DNA from: Siphonodentalium dalli
Taxonomy: Eukaryota; Mollusca; Scaphopoda; Gadilida; Siphonodentaliidae
Assembly (NCBI GenBank): GCA_032622095.1
Contig: CP136068.1
Span: forward strand, 135,169,989-135,233,988
DNA length: 64,000 nucleotides
Reading direction: 5' to 3'
Position 1 is the stretch's first letter; each line of letters starts with the position of its first letter. Shown here piece by piece: positions 1-11,746 of this stretch. The position numbers and the translations under genes were made by a program. Below the pieces are notes generated by a model. It was not told the DNA's origin. It made no database searches and worked only from the letters and a program-made list of their open reading frames with translations.

Positions 1-377
1 TTAACCCTTTACCCAACAGAACGGCCCTGTGCCAATGCATTCTCTTCTATATGTGAGTCGACCATAGGTCGCCTCGCATATATAAGAGAATGCATTGGCT
101 TAACACATTAAAAATTGTTAAAGAATGTGAGAAAAAATGGTAAAAAGTGTTTAAGGCCAATGCATTCTCTTATATATGCGAGGCGACCTATGGTCGACTC
201 GCATATATAAGAGAATGCATTGGCACAGGGCATAACTGTAACCATCACAATGTGGTCAATGAGCCGGTTCCAATGATATCCATATTTGTATGGTTTTATT
301 GAGACAGACCCAAGATAATTTAGGCTGTTGAAGCTTTATTTGGCCGTTTTTGGCCGGTTTGTTGGGTAAAGGGTTAA
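1..377 (-). mobile_element. Family A MITE, copy 1 (two-hairpin form)
   Basis: The element runs from TTAACCCTTTACCCAACA to TGTTGGGTAAAGGGTTAA, so it has inverted ends inside a TTAA duplication, as expected of piggyBac-like non-autonomous elements. It holds two near-perfect hairpins built on GCCAATGCATTCTCTTATAT, separated by an AT-rich spacer. One end carries a short unique segment; the other carries a longer one with repeated GGCCGG. It lies in the intron upstream of the exon at 450. Confidence 0.85.
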
Positions 378-449
378 TAATGAAGAATGAATGTTAGCTC
401 TGGGTGATATTTGCAGCTCTGTTATTAAATTTTCTGTTGTATATTGCAG

Positions 450-2117
450 GCCTTGAGAACAGACGATATACCACAGGGTGACTCTATGCAAGACATGGCC
501 AGACTCAACGTTCATAATGACCACAGAACCACACACCATGGAGGAATATTACGACGATGCAAGAGTCATTCGCCCTGCGTAACCGACAAAAACAACGTAA
601 CCGACGACAACAACAACCAAACCCCATCTCCAAATAACGAAAACCTTGACAATCGACCACATAGTGCAATAACGTGTCCAGATAATCGACCGCGTAGCGT
701 GAACATTTGTGTAGAATCAGACCAAGTCCGAAATCTAAATACTCTTTCTCCGAGAAACGTCTGTTCCGATAATTTAAATTTGAGTCCTGCTGTCTTATTG
801 GGATTTGAACCAATCAAATCTTTGAACATAAATAAGTTGTCACCTGGAAACATCATTGCAGACGAATCGTTGAATAATTTGCAATTGGAATCTGATATAT
901 CAGACCATGAGGTCTCGATTCCTGTTATTCCGTTGAATTTAATGGACATAATTTCGGAGGATATTTCTAACGAGCAAGACAACCAGGAATTATCGAACAT
1001 AAACCTGAATTTAGTTACCATAGAAACGACCTCATCTAATGATAACATGAACCATTTAAACAACCAGAAGTTCTCGAATAACCACGTCGGACCTCTGTCC
1101 AATCATTCGGATGACTCGTGCAATAATATACGAGTTGGAAATGGCGAAAAGGACGCAAACAGTCTCAGTCACATGAGCAATGAATTCCAGGACAAAGTAC
1201 GTATTTGTGATGACGCCTCACCGTCGTTCGGTTGTGATAAACAAGGTGATATTCGTGTTTTACCGAGGAACGTTAATGCTCCGAATCATTCATGTTCACC
1301 TCAGGGATATCACTCGCCACATAACAGGTCGCCTGGCTGCGGATTCATATCTCCGAAAGCCGGCTCGCCACATCGGGGTTTTGTGTCCCCAAAAGCTGGG
1401 TCACCTCACTGTGGATTTGTGTCACCATTTCAGCCATTTATTCCACGACAATCACCTCTTTCATCGGTGTATTCATGTGCTGCTGAGTTTCACCGATCAT
1501 ATTCTCAGTCTCCGCCTGTAAACTCTGTCGTTCACACATTAGTGACTCCAGAACCGACACGTCTCAAGGAAAAAGGGTACAACACAGCGACGGTGACGTC
1601 CGTCGTGCCGCCGATATGGACACCAATGGCTCTAAAAGTAGCGGCTTCTCAACAAAGTATGAGCAGCGACGAAGACATGGGCTCGCCATGTTTGAATAAA
1701 CAGCCAATATTGCGCGTTGACGTCGACACGAGCCAATCAGTATCTAGACAAATCCTTGTGGCAAATCGGACGCTAACATCAGTGCCTGTGTCACATCTCA
1801 TCTCATCCAATGAGTCGTCAGATCTCAGAGAACAGCCTTCTGCTTTTACGAACATGAACAAACAGAATGACAATGGGAATTCCACAGTTCCCAAAACTTT
1901 GTTTAGATCCGTGCGGAATACTGGGACTTCCACTTTCACACCTCGATCTGGGCCGTTGATACCGAATACGGAGGACGGATTTCATGAGACGCTTATTGAC
2001 GATGAGTGCGCTTTATATGCTTCGAGTTTGCCTGCTTCATTCAGAGAGATGAGTTCGGGTGCACCACGCGGATGCATGGATCCTGTCGCACGTGTGCTGC
2101 TTGAGGGGGATGATATG
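450..2117 (+). CDS. Gene 1, penultimate exon (1668 nt, phase 0)
   Basis: A 556-codon exon, much the longest open frame in the window. It begins at GCC right after the AG acceptor, so no start codon is expected. The donor is ATG|GTTAGT. The frame continues 14 codons past the donor before a stop, so the exon end is set by the splice signal and by the good phase match with the next exon. Confidence 0.75.
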
Positions 2118-5100
2118 GTTAGTATAAAAATATTTTCTTTGTGTTTGTTAGGTGCTGCCTAATTTCTAAATTTTGCCAGCTGTAAAGAGCGAGTACCATC
2201 ATTGAAATAGTGTCAATCTTTTATATAAAAGAGTAGGATCTGTCTGTGTCTGTCTGTCTGTCTATTTGCAATTTTTCTGCCAGATACCTGGACCGATTTC
2301 AACCAAATTCGGTGTGGCGACTCGGGGTACCCGGCGGATGTTATAACGGCATTAGTTTTTCAAATTTTGATTTTTTTTTAAATGTTGATTTAAAAAAAAC
2401 AAAAACAATTATTTTAAATTGAGCAAGAGTTCAATCTAAAAAATAATTTAATTGTTTAAAGAATATAAGAACAAATTATTAAAATTGTATAAAAAATAAC
2501 AAATGATGAAAAATTGTTAGGCCAATGCATTCTCTTATATATGCGAGGCGACCTATAGAGAATGCATTGGCACAGGGTATATGAGTTGATACAAAAATCG
2601 GACTTGGCACTCAAAGGGTTAAATTAATTTATTTTTTCTAGAAGGGAGCCTGTTTCAGCTAGTATTTTTATATAATAGCTCCTTTATACTTATTTTATCA
2701 TATTTCATGGAAGTAGCATCTATAAATTCAATTTGTGCCATCAGTTTAAGTGAGAAGTATGATAAGTGGTTTATTCCAGGATGTGGATTGCATATATGGG
2801 TTGTTTGGTGGAGTAGGGGTGAATAACTTGTTTTTGTGGGGGTGTCCACCACCCCCTGCCTATTTATTCCACTGTGGTCAGTATGAATTTGTATTTTAGT
2901 GCTGTAACCTGGTGCTTTAAGGGAGAGAAATCATTCTAAATTTGTATAGTCTATGACCTTTGTGTGTTAGATTGTGACAATATTATAGTTCAGTACTGAC
3001 AGGCAAATGATTGCTGAAATTATATTGTTATGTAAAAAAAAAATTACCTAACAATAGCATAAATAACGCATATCCCTGGCATACCTATTTAATGTACCAT
3101 CGCTTATCTCAGTTGATATCAATACCTGGCGAACACCATGGAAATTGGTTTTTGGTCTATTCAGATTGCCTCCAGGTACTATAGGTTACACTGGTGTAAA
3201 TGTTTTCCATAGGCCTCAGTGCTACTGTTTAGCGTATACTGTTGGCAATATAAATTTTGGGTCCAAAATTTTCTTTAAATCTGAAAAATTGACATTTGGG
3301 CCATTTTTGGGGAAACTTTTTACGCAAAAAAATCATGTCTGTCTAGCAGGGAATTTGCCTTTAAATCTTGTGTTTTCGTAACTAGTGTCAGATCCGCATA
3401 AAAAAATACTGTTATATTTTAGACCACACCAAAAAATTCAAACTTCACTACAAAGGGTTAATTCCTGTGCCAATGGCTATTTTACCTGTGGGAAATCATA
3501 GGGAAGAGGTGTGATGATTTTTTACGCAAAAAGCACACAAGGCTATTGACCAATCGGGGCCCAGTGTCTATTTTATTCTCTCCTATATATTCCTCCCGCA
3601 TCCGCTAGATGTCACTCCGAACCCTATTTACACCAGTGTAACCTATATGTTACCTCTTTTCTACCATTTGGTAGCAATACATATTTCCAGCAATTTTGAC
3701 CAACTTAAGATAGGGCAAGTATCACCAAATTCACCTTCTGGGGGGACCTCATTCTGCTTAGGTTTCATTGTCCCCCGAACAAAATAATTTCGGGGGACTA
3801 TTAAAATAGCCGGTGCCCGTCCGTGTGTCCGGAAATGGTTTCCGGATGATAACTTTAGTTTCAGTTATTAGATCAAAAGCAAATTTCATAGGTGAGTTTA
3901 TCAGACCAAAATACAGGTCAAGTTCGAATATGGGTTTGCTCCGCCCACTTTTGCGAGAGTAATTATGGCCCTTTTTTTACTTAGAATCTTGTAATTTTCT
4001 GGTTTCCGGATGATAACTTCAGTTTGTGTAATCATATCTGAACCAAATTTGGTATGTGTGTTTATCAGCCCTATGTACAGGTCAAGTTTGAATATGGGTA
4101 TGCTGCGAGAGTTGTGGCCCTTTTTCGACTTGTTTTTCTTAGAAAATTTCTCACTTTTTCGGTTTCCGGATGATATCTCAAGTTTGGATCCTTTAATTGC
4201 AAATACCGTTTTTATGTGGATCAGTCATATCAAGATACAGGTCAAGTTCGAATTTGAGTTTGATCCGATGATTTTTCTCAGAGTTATGGGCTTTTCGACT
4301 TAGAAAATTCAATTTTTCTTGTAATTTTCTTCATTTTGTGCCAATTTGAGGTTATATTTTGACTTTAAGAGTTTTTTAAAGATTTTGTTATTTGTATGCA
4401 TGTCAGTAATGAGACAATGCACAAGTGTCTTATCCATATAGTATACTTCTACAAAACCTCCGCTCCAAATGAAGCCACCGGTTCGGGGGACACTGTGGCC
4501 GAGCAGCCTTTTATCTGGGAAGTATTATAACTATAGTCTCAAATTAACATTGTTTTTTGTTACTTTTTCCCCTTCTGTTATCCCTTCCATGACTGGAGCT
4601 TCCTGATTTTTTTTGAAAACCCTGTGCCAATGCATTCTCTTATATATGCGAGTCACCCATAGGGCGCCTCACATATATAAGAGAACGCATTGGCCTAACA
4701 ATATTTACATTGACCTTGTAAGCCAGTGCATAATCTTATATCGGGAGCCTCGCATATTTAAGAGAATGCACTGGCACAGGGTCCTTAATGTAGCACAAGC
4801 ACAGCTCCCTTCATGAAAAGGTTAAGTTTCTATATCCCCTAATATACAGAAGATAAATAGCATAAATCCAGGTGACTAATGGGTGAACATCACTAACTTC
4901 AACTGGGGAACTTCAATCTGATCCTAGGTCTCCCATAGCAGTTGAGGCCTAGGAAGAATGAGGTTCCCATAGGGTGAATTTGGTGATGCTAGTCTGCCTT
5001 GCGGGATAGCATCACTAAATTCACCCTCTGGGGACCTAATTCTGCAAATGTCAGACACACTATAGCCAGGCTTGGGTAGGTACCCTCAGTTATGTCCCAC

Positions 5101-6121
5101 ATATATTTATTTTCCTATTTTTCAGGCCTCTTGCAACCCGAGAAAATATGTACACAGCCCTTTTAATTCAGATTGTTTGGCTTCGGGAATCTGCTACGGC
5201 AACCCTTTATCGTGGCCCAGTTTGCGGCTTCGGCATTGCCGATTGCCGTAGCCAATTATGAGGGCTGTGTACAGCTACCTTTATAAGCAAGTCTGATTAT
5301 AGCGTGTCTGTCATTTGCAGAATTAGGTCCCCAGAGGGTGAATTTAGTAATGCTATCTTTGCCGGCTAGCTTCACTAAATTCACCCTCTTGGGACCTCAT
5401 TCTGCTTTATAGGCCTCATCTCTGGAAAGTTTCTTTATTATCAAATTTCTATAGAAACTTCTTCAAATAGATTCTATTTCTTTTTCAGTTTAGTTTCTCT
5501 ATATCCCCAAATTGGCAGACGTCACATTGCATAATCGAGGCTCCCAATGGGTGTACATCACAATATTCACTGTTTGGGGACTACAATCTGTGTCCCATAC
5601 CAGATGAGGCCATGCAGAATGAGGTTCCCAGAGGGTGAATTTGGCAACAGGTCTCTTTCTATTTGCATCTTTTGAAATACCCCACAATTATCACACATTG
5701 TGCAATATAGATATAAGACTTATTACAAAACTTGTCGGAAATGTATATATAGCCCATTAATAATATATATTTCCTTAAACATTGTCTCGATATCACATCT
5801 AACATAATCCCAAATATATCATCTCCAAAATAAAAAAAAAAGTGATTTCAATGGACCAAAAATTGAAAGAAATATTACTACTTGTATAGGTTTTGTTTTT
5901 CAGATATCCAGAACACCTTAACCCTGTCCACGTGGGATTGTAAGGGTGGTGTAAAATTGTCTTATATTTCAAGGGATGATTAAACATTTATAATAATAAA
6001 AAAAAAACCTTTAATTATTTTCCTATTTGTTCTATTTCAGCATTTTCTGCCAATTGAAGATGGAACACCATCGCCAGCTAAACGAAGTAAACCTGGATCT
6101 GCGTTCACTCCCGTCAATTAA
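450..6121 (+). CDS. Unidentified Ser/Asn/Pro-rich protein, C-terminal part (join 450-2117, 6041-6121)
   Basis: Two exons give 582 residues ending at TAA 6119-6121. The first follows an acceptor (tgttgtatattgcag) at 449, and its reading frame is open from there to a GTTAGT donor at 2118; it is exactly 556 codons, so phase 0. The second follows tctatttcag at 6040, is also phase 0, and adds 26 residues rich in Pro and Lys including SPAKRSKPGSAFTPVN. Composition is low-complexity (Asn, Ser, Pro) with no transmembrane segment or recognisable fold, suggesting an intrinsically disordered tail. The basic KRSK cluster would fit a nuclear protein, but that is inference. A tandem motif of about 13 residues (GSPHxGFVSPKA) occurs nearly three times around nt 1327-1431. 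The N-terminal part lies upstream of the window. I do not recognise the family. Additional phase-0 exons between the two cannot be excluded. Confidence 0.7.
2220..2345 (+). repeat. TCTG-tract repeat fragment, possibly Helitron 5' end
   Basis: The segment goes from 'tatataaaagagtagg' through (TCTG)n to 'accgatttcaaccaaattcggtgtg'. Sequences of this layout are common at Helitron-like 5' termini in invertebrates. No matching 3' end is seen nearby, so this is probably a fragment in the gene 1 intron. Confidence 0.35.
2450..2622 (-). mobile_element. Family B MITE, 5'-truncated copy
   Basis: Only the right part of family B remains: the spacer, a hairpin with a collapsed second arm, and the end 'gatacaaaaatcggac ... 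ctcaaagggttaa'. The left terminus is missing. Confidence 0.7.
3184..3643 (-). mobile_element. Family H inverted-repeat element, solitary copy
   Basis: Ends are GGTTACACTGGTGTAAAT and its complement, flanked by TATA on both sides. The interior matches, in reverse, the three H copies inside the hAT-like element near 30-33 kb, and includes 'ctacaaagggttaattcctg'. Length about 460 bp. No coding capacity. Confidence 0.75.
3766..4509. repeat. J repeat bounded by TCCCCCGAA / TTCGGGGGA
   Basis: The insert starts 'gtcccccgaacaaaat' and ends near 'ccggttcgggggacac', so its ends are complementary. Inside are degenerate tandem units each containing 'tttccggatgataact', a CCGTCCGTGTG tract near the start, and 'acaggtcaagttcgaat'. 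Similar repeats are widespread in molluscan genomes. No open frame. Confidence 0.55.
4578..4825 (-). mobile_element. Family C MITE, copy 1, inserted in family F
   Basis: Ends are 'ttatcccttccatgactggagc' and 'tcatgaaaaggttaa'. Two hairpins are present, one with the CCAATGCATT arm and one with the CCAGTGCATA arm. It sits at a TTAA-like site in the F element. Confidence 0.8.
5156..5266. mobile_element. Family Q short hairpin element, copy 1
   Basis: Ends are AGCCCTTTTAATTCAG and a complementary TAATTATGAGGGCT-type end. The inner part is GC-rich with 'cggcaatccgctacggcaac'-like arms. A second copy is at 62723-62843. Confidence 0.5.
5287..5650. mobile_element. Family F MITE, copy 2
   Basis: It starts 'tagcgtgtctgtcatttgc' and contains a first hairpin (arms GGTGAATTTAGTAATGCTA), the long spacer, and the start of the second hairpin, which is cut short at 'gggtgaatttggcaacagg'. 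Confidence 0.7.
6041..6121 (+). CDS. Gene 1, terminal exon with stop codon
   Basis: After a pyrimidine-rich acceptor, the frame reads HFLPIEDGTPSPAKR and ends in FTPVN then TAA. Composition (Pro, Lys, Ser) matches the preceding exon. A longer open frame in another phase here is a shadow. I see no certain polyadenylation signal just downstream. Confidence 0.6.
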   Translation, partial: HFLPIEDGTPSPAKRSKPGSAFTPVN

Positions 6122-6429
6122 TGATAGACAAAAAACAGAACATTATATACATCTTCATCTCAGAATCTGGAGGGAGAGAACTCTATTTAACAGTGATGTG
6201 TGCAAATCATTGAATGAAAGTAGAAAACTTGATTCTGCATAAAAATCATGTCAGCTGATATTATGTTCTAACAGTTCCGTAACAAAGAATGGGACATAAC
6301 TCTATATTCAGAAACGTTCAGCAAGCTAGAAGAACAATCTCAATTTGCTTCTGCTTGCTTTGTAAAGTATATAACAAGATGGGTAGTTCTGGTTTGAATG
6401 TCTGATAAAAGTCAAATTTACTATCATAC

Positions 6430-6625
6430 AACATTGGTACTGAGTCTCGGAGACTCACATATTTTTAAAGAGAATGCACTGGCTTAGTAGGTCAAGGTAA
6501 ATATTGTTAGGCCAATGTTCTCTTAATTATGCAATGATCCCTGTGGGAGACTCGCATATATAAGAGAATGCCTTGGCACATGGTTGTCGCAAAATTTCAG
6601 GAAGCTCCACTCATGAAAGGGTTAA
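6430..6625 (+). mobile_element. Family C MITE, copy 2, left end lost
   Basis: Both hairpins are recognisable but degraded. The right end 'aagctccactcatgaaagggttaa' is intact. Confidence 0.7.
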
Positions 6626-6652
6626 AAAATAGTTTGGATATATATTCAAAAA

Positions 6653-6803
6653 CAAGCCTTGAAATAGGGTGTCTGTCATTTGCAGAATGAGGTCCCCAGA
6701 GGGTGAATTTAGTGATGCTACCCTGCATAGTGGGCTAGCATCACCAAATTCACCGTCTGGGGACCTCATTCTGCAAATGACAGACACCCTATTTCAAGGC
6801 TTG
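6653..6803. mobile_element. Family F MITE, copy 3, compact one-hairpin form with perfect 8-bp duplication
   Basis: A nearly perfect 151-bp palindrome with ends CAAGCCTTGAAATAG and its complement, and a single hairpin in the middle. It is flanked on both sides by TTCAAAAA, an 8-bp target duplication as made by hAT-type transposases. Open frames read through it are artefacts of the palindrome. Confidence 0.85.
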
Positions 6804-7446
6804 TTCAAAAACTAATTCTCATTTATATCTATCTATATTTTGAGAGCGGAGGCTCATCAGGTTTTCAAGAACGAGATTCCTCCAATCGCTTGTTCATCAT
6901 ACAAACACGACCTATCAACCCAAACTCCATGAAGCGCCCTCTCTGTTATCACTGCGATAGATCACAGTGGAAGGATGATACTTTGTTGACCGATACATCT
7001 ATTTTTTTACGTATCATCGGAACTATATTTAGTCACCTATGATCTTATTTTGACCACCAAAAGTTTGCAATAATGGTAATTCTTTCAGTATTGATAAGGA
7101 CAATATGAATTGAGCCAGACATAGACAATTTTGATCCTAAAACATAAGAACTAAGAACATGTAAGAAATCCTTACCAAATGTCATTGTGGCAGTGGTATC
7201 TCAGCGGAGCGATGAGAGATAACTCTGCCTGGAGTTTGCTATCAACCGAGAATATTGACCATATGAGAGACATCTCTTAAATAAGCTTTCCAATAATGTG
7301 TATGATACTATTTTGTCTAGTTGTTCTTGTCATTCAAACATGGCACAACCCACAAGAATCAAAGTACTGCTTTATGAATAGGAGAATACTTTTTATAATT
7401 GCTCGTGGAACCTGATAGATTTTGATGCATTTATTTCTTTGTTTTG

Positions 7447-7953
7447 GGGATAATTTCTGATAATCCATATACCAACCATGTATTGCTGTCTTTGAATATT
7501 CAAACACTTGGCAATTCTGCATGTTGGATTCAATTTTATGTTTCATGATCTCAAATGAAAATAGATCTGTGTAATAAGCAAGTATGGAAATAGTGTGTCT
7601 GATATTTGAAGAATGAGGTCCCCAGATGGGGAATTTTAATAGTGACAATCCCACACAGTGGGCTAGCATCACAAAATTCACCCTCTGGGAACCTCATTCT
7701 GCTTAGGCCCCAACTACTATGGGAGACCTAGGATCAGATTGAAGTTCCCCAGTTTTGTTATCTTCTGCAAATTAGGTTATATGGAAACTGAACAGAAGGG
7801 AAAAGTAACAAAAAACAATGTCAATTTGAGACAAAAAGTACTTCCCAGAAGATGAGGCCTATTAAGCAGAATGACGTTCCCAGAGGGTGAATTTCCAAGT
7901 GTTTGAATATTCAAAGACAGCAGTACATGGTATATGGATTATCAGAAATTCTA
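7447..7953. repeat. Inverted-repeat pair of about 60 bp enclosing family F copy 4
   Basis: The arm at about 7447-7515 ('ctgtctttgaatattcaaac') is repeated in inverse orientation at about 7889-7953, with few mismatches. The enclosed sequence is a degraded family F element (7577-7893) with two hairpins. Confidence 0.65.
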
Positions 7954-8011
7954 CATATATTCATATCTAACTTGAAAGAACAGATCTTGTGATATGGTAC
8001 ATCAATAGTGA

Positions 8012-8162
8012 CAAGTCTGCAAATAGTGTGCCTGTCATTTGCAGAATGAGGTCCCCAGAGAGTGAATTTAGTGATGCTAGCCCGCTATGCGGGATAGCGT
8101 CACTAAATTCACCCTCTGGGGACCTCATTCTGCAAATGACAGACACGCTATTTGCAGGCTTG
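8012..8162. mobile_element. Family F MITE, copy 5, one-hairpin form with perfect 8-bp duplication
   Basis: A 151-bp palindrome with ends CAAGTCTGCAAATAG / CTATTTGCAGGCTTG. It is flanked by AATAGTGA at 8004-8011 and at 8163-8170. Overlapping open frames on both strands are palindrome artefacts. Confidence 0.85.
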
Positions 8163-8491
8163 AATAGTGAAATCTTGGAACTGAATGGAATAGACTTCAT
8201 GTTGATGACTTGTATTCCCAATCATGTTATATCAAACCTCAATTTTTGGCTGTGAGACCGGATAAAGGAAATAATTGATGTTGTGTGAAGCCTGGAGAAA
8301 TATTGATGTTTGTGCCTCCTAAGGATGTATTCAATGGATTCAGCTTTACCAGTTATAACAACAGTTTTGGAAACCCTTTATTTTTTCAATACAAAAAATC
8401 CACACTTTTCTTTTTGCAGTGAATACTATAAATTATCTGCAATCCACCCACTTAACTAAAGCTCTAATATATATATATGAGGCCTTGATAT

Positions 8492-8754
8492 TTAATCCTT
8501 TAATGGCGGGAGCTGCGCTGGTGCAGCATTAAAGACCCTGTGCCAGTGCATTTGTATACTTATGCGAGTCTCCCATAGGGAGCCTCGCATATATAAGAGA
8601 ATGCACTGGCTTACAAGGTCAAGGTAAATATTGTTAGGCCAATGCATTTTCTTATATATGTGAGGCACCCTATGGGCGACTCGCATATATAAGAGAATGC
8701 ATTGGCACAGGATTTTCGCAAAATTTCAGGAACCTCCAGACATGAAATGGTTAT
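8492..8754 (+). mobile_element. Family C MITE, copy 3
   Basis: It starts 'ttaatcctttaatggcggg' and ends 'ccagacatgaaatggttat'. Both hairpins are well preserved, joined by the spacer 'ttacaaggtcaaggtaaat'. Confidence 0.8.
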
Positions 8755-8830
8755 TGCTTCATTAATATTTTTTTGGAAAAGCAAATTGCTTTAACAAGCA
8801 GAAATTGTATAATGTTCCATTATTTACCAA

Positions 8831-9092
8831 TTAACCTGTTCTCCTATAAAAGCACCATGAGTAGTATATACCATAGGGAATGTTCAGATAATATGTTCAA
8901 CAAACGACCATATAAAGTTGTTTGTTGAATTATTAACTAAACATTTCCCTCAATAAATAGGGCTCCTTCGGCACTTTTATTTATTTGTCGTCTACTTTTA
9001 TCACTTTAACATCCCTCGAAATCAATAATAGACTATTCCGATGTACACTTTTTAACTGATGGGGAGAATCCATTTAGTATAGAAAGGGTTAA
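8831..9092 (-). mobile_element. Family D MITE, copy 1
   Basis: The right end 'tttagtatagaaagggttaa' is intact and the left end degraded. The central hairpin has 'gttcaacaaacgacc' arms. Confidence 0.7.
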
Positions 9093-10253
9093 TGTTGGTA
9101 TTCAATGACGAAAAACAAGTTATTCTGTACTAGGTCAATGCATTTAGATAATCGCCTGTTCACTGAATTTAGACAAGCCCGAACATTTCAGATTTGTTGT
9201 TGTGACTGGTATCTTGGAATCATTATTGCATCATTAAATTAGGGGCATTGTGGGTAATTTATTTGTGCCTTTTATCTATTGATAAACTGGCTGTGATCGA
9301 GAATTTTTGTGATGGAAGTATATGTATATTTCTACATATGTAGGTTTCTGTGGTTGTAAAAGACGTTACTCTTTCAGATGAGATTTGAGGTTGAAATCTG
9401 TGCCTTTCATTCAGTTGTTCAATACATATTCATGTTTTAAGAAATCAATGCATATTTTTTCTGATCAAAATTTCATTTTTAACTTTGATGGCCAGCTGAC
9501 CATATAAGTATCTAATACAAGGAATTTATTTAAAAAGCCCAAAGTTATCTTTCATGAAATTTAAGAGTTTCTAAGCTGTTAGAAATATCTGCCTTTGTTG
9601 AATGAAATTACTTTGGAAATTTAGAATTTTTTGTCATTTCAAGTGTCTTAACTATGTGATTATTTTTATGCACATGTTTATATTTTTATATACACGACAA
9701 ACTGTTGCTTTTATATATATCGCTAGTTGTGGTTATGAAACTTGTATTTTTCATATTGTTGGGAGTCAAGCATATTTGTGTTCACATGTTAATTGTGTTA
9801 TAAGCTACATATGTTTGAAAATTTGAGATTATCAATTGCACACATCCCTTTATAAGTTTATGATAACCCTGTTGTTTGTGGAAATTTGTAAAGTTCACTG
9901 ATGAAATGCTCCCTCTCATCTTCTCTATAAAATTACAATTTCTAAGATGCTTTAGCCAATGAGTTTATTTTTATAAACCACTCCCAATTTCGAACAAAAT
10001 CGTTGAAAAAATAACAACTTTCACAATTTTCATTGGCTGAATATTTTCTGTATCGATTAGATTCTATTTTAGTATAATTTCCTGAAAAAAACTTTTTCAA
10101 AATGAATTTGCTATTTAAAAATTGCTTGAGATTAATAACATTATGAAGTTGTCTCATTTTGCTTCATTTCACTCCTTTTTATGATCTCAGTCGTATTACA
10201 TCTGTGACCGCTGTCTTTCTGCCATTATTTAAGTCCGAGGTTGGTGTAGGCTA
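9093..10253. other. AT-rich intergenic stretch without recognised feature
   Basis: No splice-flanked open frame, inverted repeat or known repeat was found here by eye. Confidence 0.5.
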
Positions 10254-10509
10254 TTAACCCTTTCTATACTAAATGGATTCCCCCACCCAGTTATAAAATT
10301 ATACATTGGAATGGTCCATTATTCATTGGGAGGGGAGTTCAGGAAACAGAGAGACGAAAAGATAATACAAGTACAGATGTATTCCTATTCAATGGTGGGA
10401 ATTGTTCAGATAATAAGTTCAACAAACGACCTATGGTCGCTCAACTTATTATCTACACATTTATTAAAGTAACTAATCGTCAATGAGTACTTAGTATAGA
10501 AAGGGTTAA
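10254..10509 (+). mobile_element. Family D MITE, copy 2
   Basis: Full-length, from 'ttaaccctttctatactaaa' to 'ttagtatagaaagggttaa', with TTAA at both ends. The hairpin arms 'cagataataagttcaac' enclose the loop CGACCTATGGTCG. Confidence 0.85.
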
Positions 10510-10607
10510 GTAGTGTTCTGACGACTGCGTTGAATTGGTCCGTTGCGTTTGTCCATTACGATGACACGATCCGTTGTCTGCATAAAACTGTTGCAGCTAA
10601 TAAGTTC

Positions 10608-11335
10608 ATTAGGCATTTTATTTTTTATTACCCTGTACTTGGTTTATGGATTTCCCTACCCCAAAAAAAAACGTTTGTCAATAAAAATAAAATTTTAGTT
10701 TTCCATTTTTTTATATCCGCCAATGGGAATCTTAACCCTTTCAGTGCCAGGGGCCGATCTCATCAGCCCTAATTTACGGTCTGTAAAATTCGCCCTAAAA
10801 AAATAAAAAATATTTTAATTTTTTTTTTATATATTATTTTGGGTTGAATTTATTTTTGGGTATGCTTAAGCATGCTATAGCGAATTTAAAAACAAACTGG
10901 ATAAAACCTTAGGGGCATGTTATAACTCAAAACTATCACCAAGTATTCATAGTAATAATTTTGATGCCCATGAAAAACGTAAGATTCCCTGGCACTAAAC
11001 CTACAAAATAAGTCTGTTAAAGAATATAAGAAAAAATTCTTAAAATTGTAAAAAATTCTTAAAAATAATAACAAATGATGAAAAATTGTTAGGCCAATGC
11101 ATTCTCTTATATATGCGAGGCGACCTATGGTCGACTCGCATATATAAGAGAATGCATTGGCACAGGGTATATGGGTTGATACAAAAATTGGACCTGGCAC
11201 TCAAAGGGTTAGGCATTTTATTTTTTATTAGTTAGTTTATGGATTTCCCTACCCCAAAAAAAACCGTTTGTCAATAAAAAATAAAATTTTAGTTTCCCAT
11301 TTTTTTATATCCGCCAATGGAAATTTTAATCCAGA
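10608..11335. repeat. Direct repeat of about 120 bp flanking a family B element
   Basis: 'aggcattttattttttatta ... tttatggatttccctacccc ... tatatccgccaatgg' occurs at about 10613-10728 and again at about 11212-11330, directly on either side of the B element. A tandem duplication or a recombination event through the element would explain it. Confidence 0.75.
10732..11212 (-). mobile_element. Family B MITE, copy 1, enlarged form
   Basis: It starts 'ttaaccctttcagtgccagg' and ends 'ggcactcaaagggttag', so one duplication is mutated. About 230 bp of extra sequence (roughly 10800-10990) sits between the 'cagccctaatttacgg' segment and the usual spacer. The hairpin at 11093-11161 is perfect. Confidence 0.8.
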
Positions 11336-11746
11336 CATATAACAAAAATTGGCTAAAAGTATAAGTTTACATAAAATGTACAACAACATCGATTGAACAA
11401 CGACGCTTCCTAGTGATGTTTATGGTATTGAATGTTAACACCAACATGGCGGACACTGATATTGGCAATATTTTTTCATCTATCCATATCATGCCTTAAA
11501 GAAACATCCAAATCAAACAATATATTTGTCCGTGCTTGTTTTAGATGAGGCAATTATTATACAGGAAATATTTTATTTCTCCCGATCCTATTTTTTGATA
11601 ATTTAAATTTTAAAAAAATATATACAGATTTTATTTTTATTTTTTTTACTTCCCACCTCCCCTATCTTTGAGCCAAAGAAATCCGTAAACCAAGTAATAA
11701 AAAAAATAAAATCCCTCATTGGAATAAATGCATATCAATCTATCAG

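Larger units (their letters stand above)
3715..5075. mobile_element. Family F MITE, copy 1, interrupted by two other elements
   Basis: Pieces of family F lie at 3715-3765, 4510-4577 and 4826-5075. They are split by a J repeat (3766-4509) and a family C element (4578-4825). The right end reads '...gcaaatgtcagacacactatagccaggcttg'. Confidence 0.6.

Noticed and set aside
505-1102. Minus-strand open frames of 102 and 178 codons opposite gene 1
   Set aside because: They are shadows of the long + strand exon, without splice or start context.
7967-8255. Recurrent frames with 'VICRMRSPEGEFSDA...SGDLILQMT' peptides on both strands
   Set aside because: They are translations of the family F palindrome (also at 57435-57750, 40863-41105, 44293-44514). 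Symmetry explains the matching frames.
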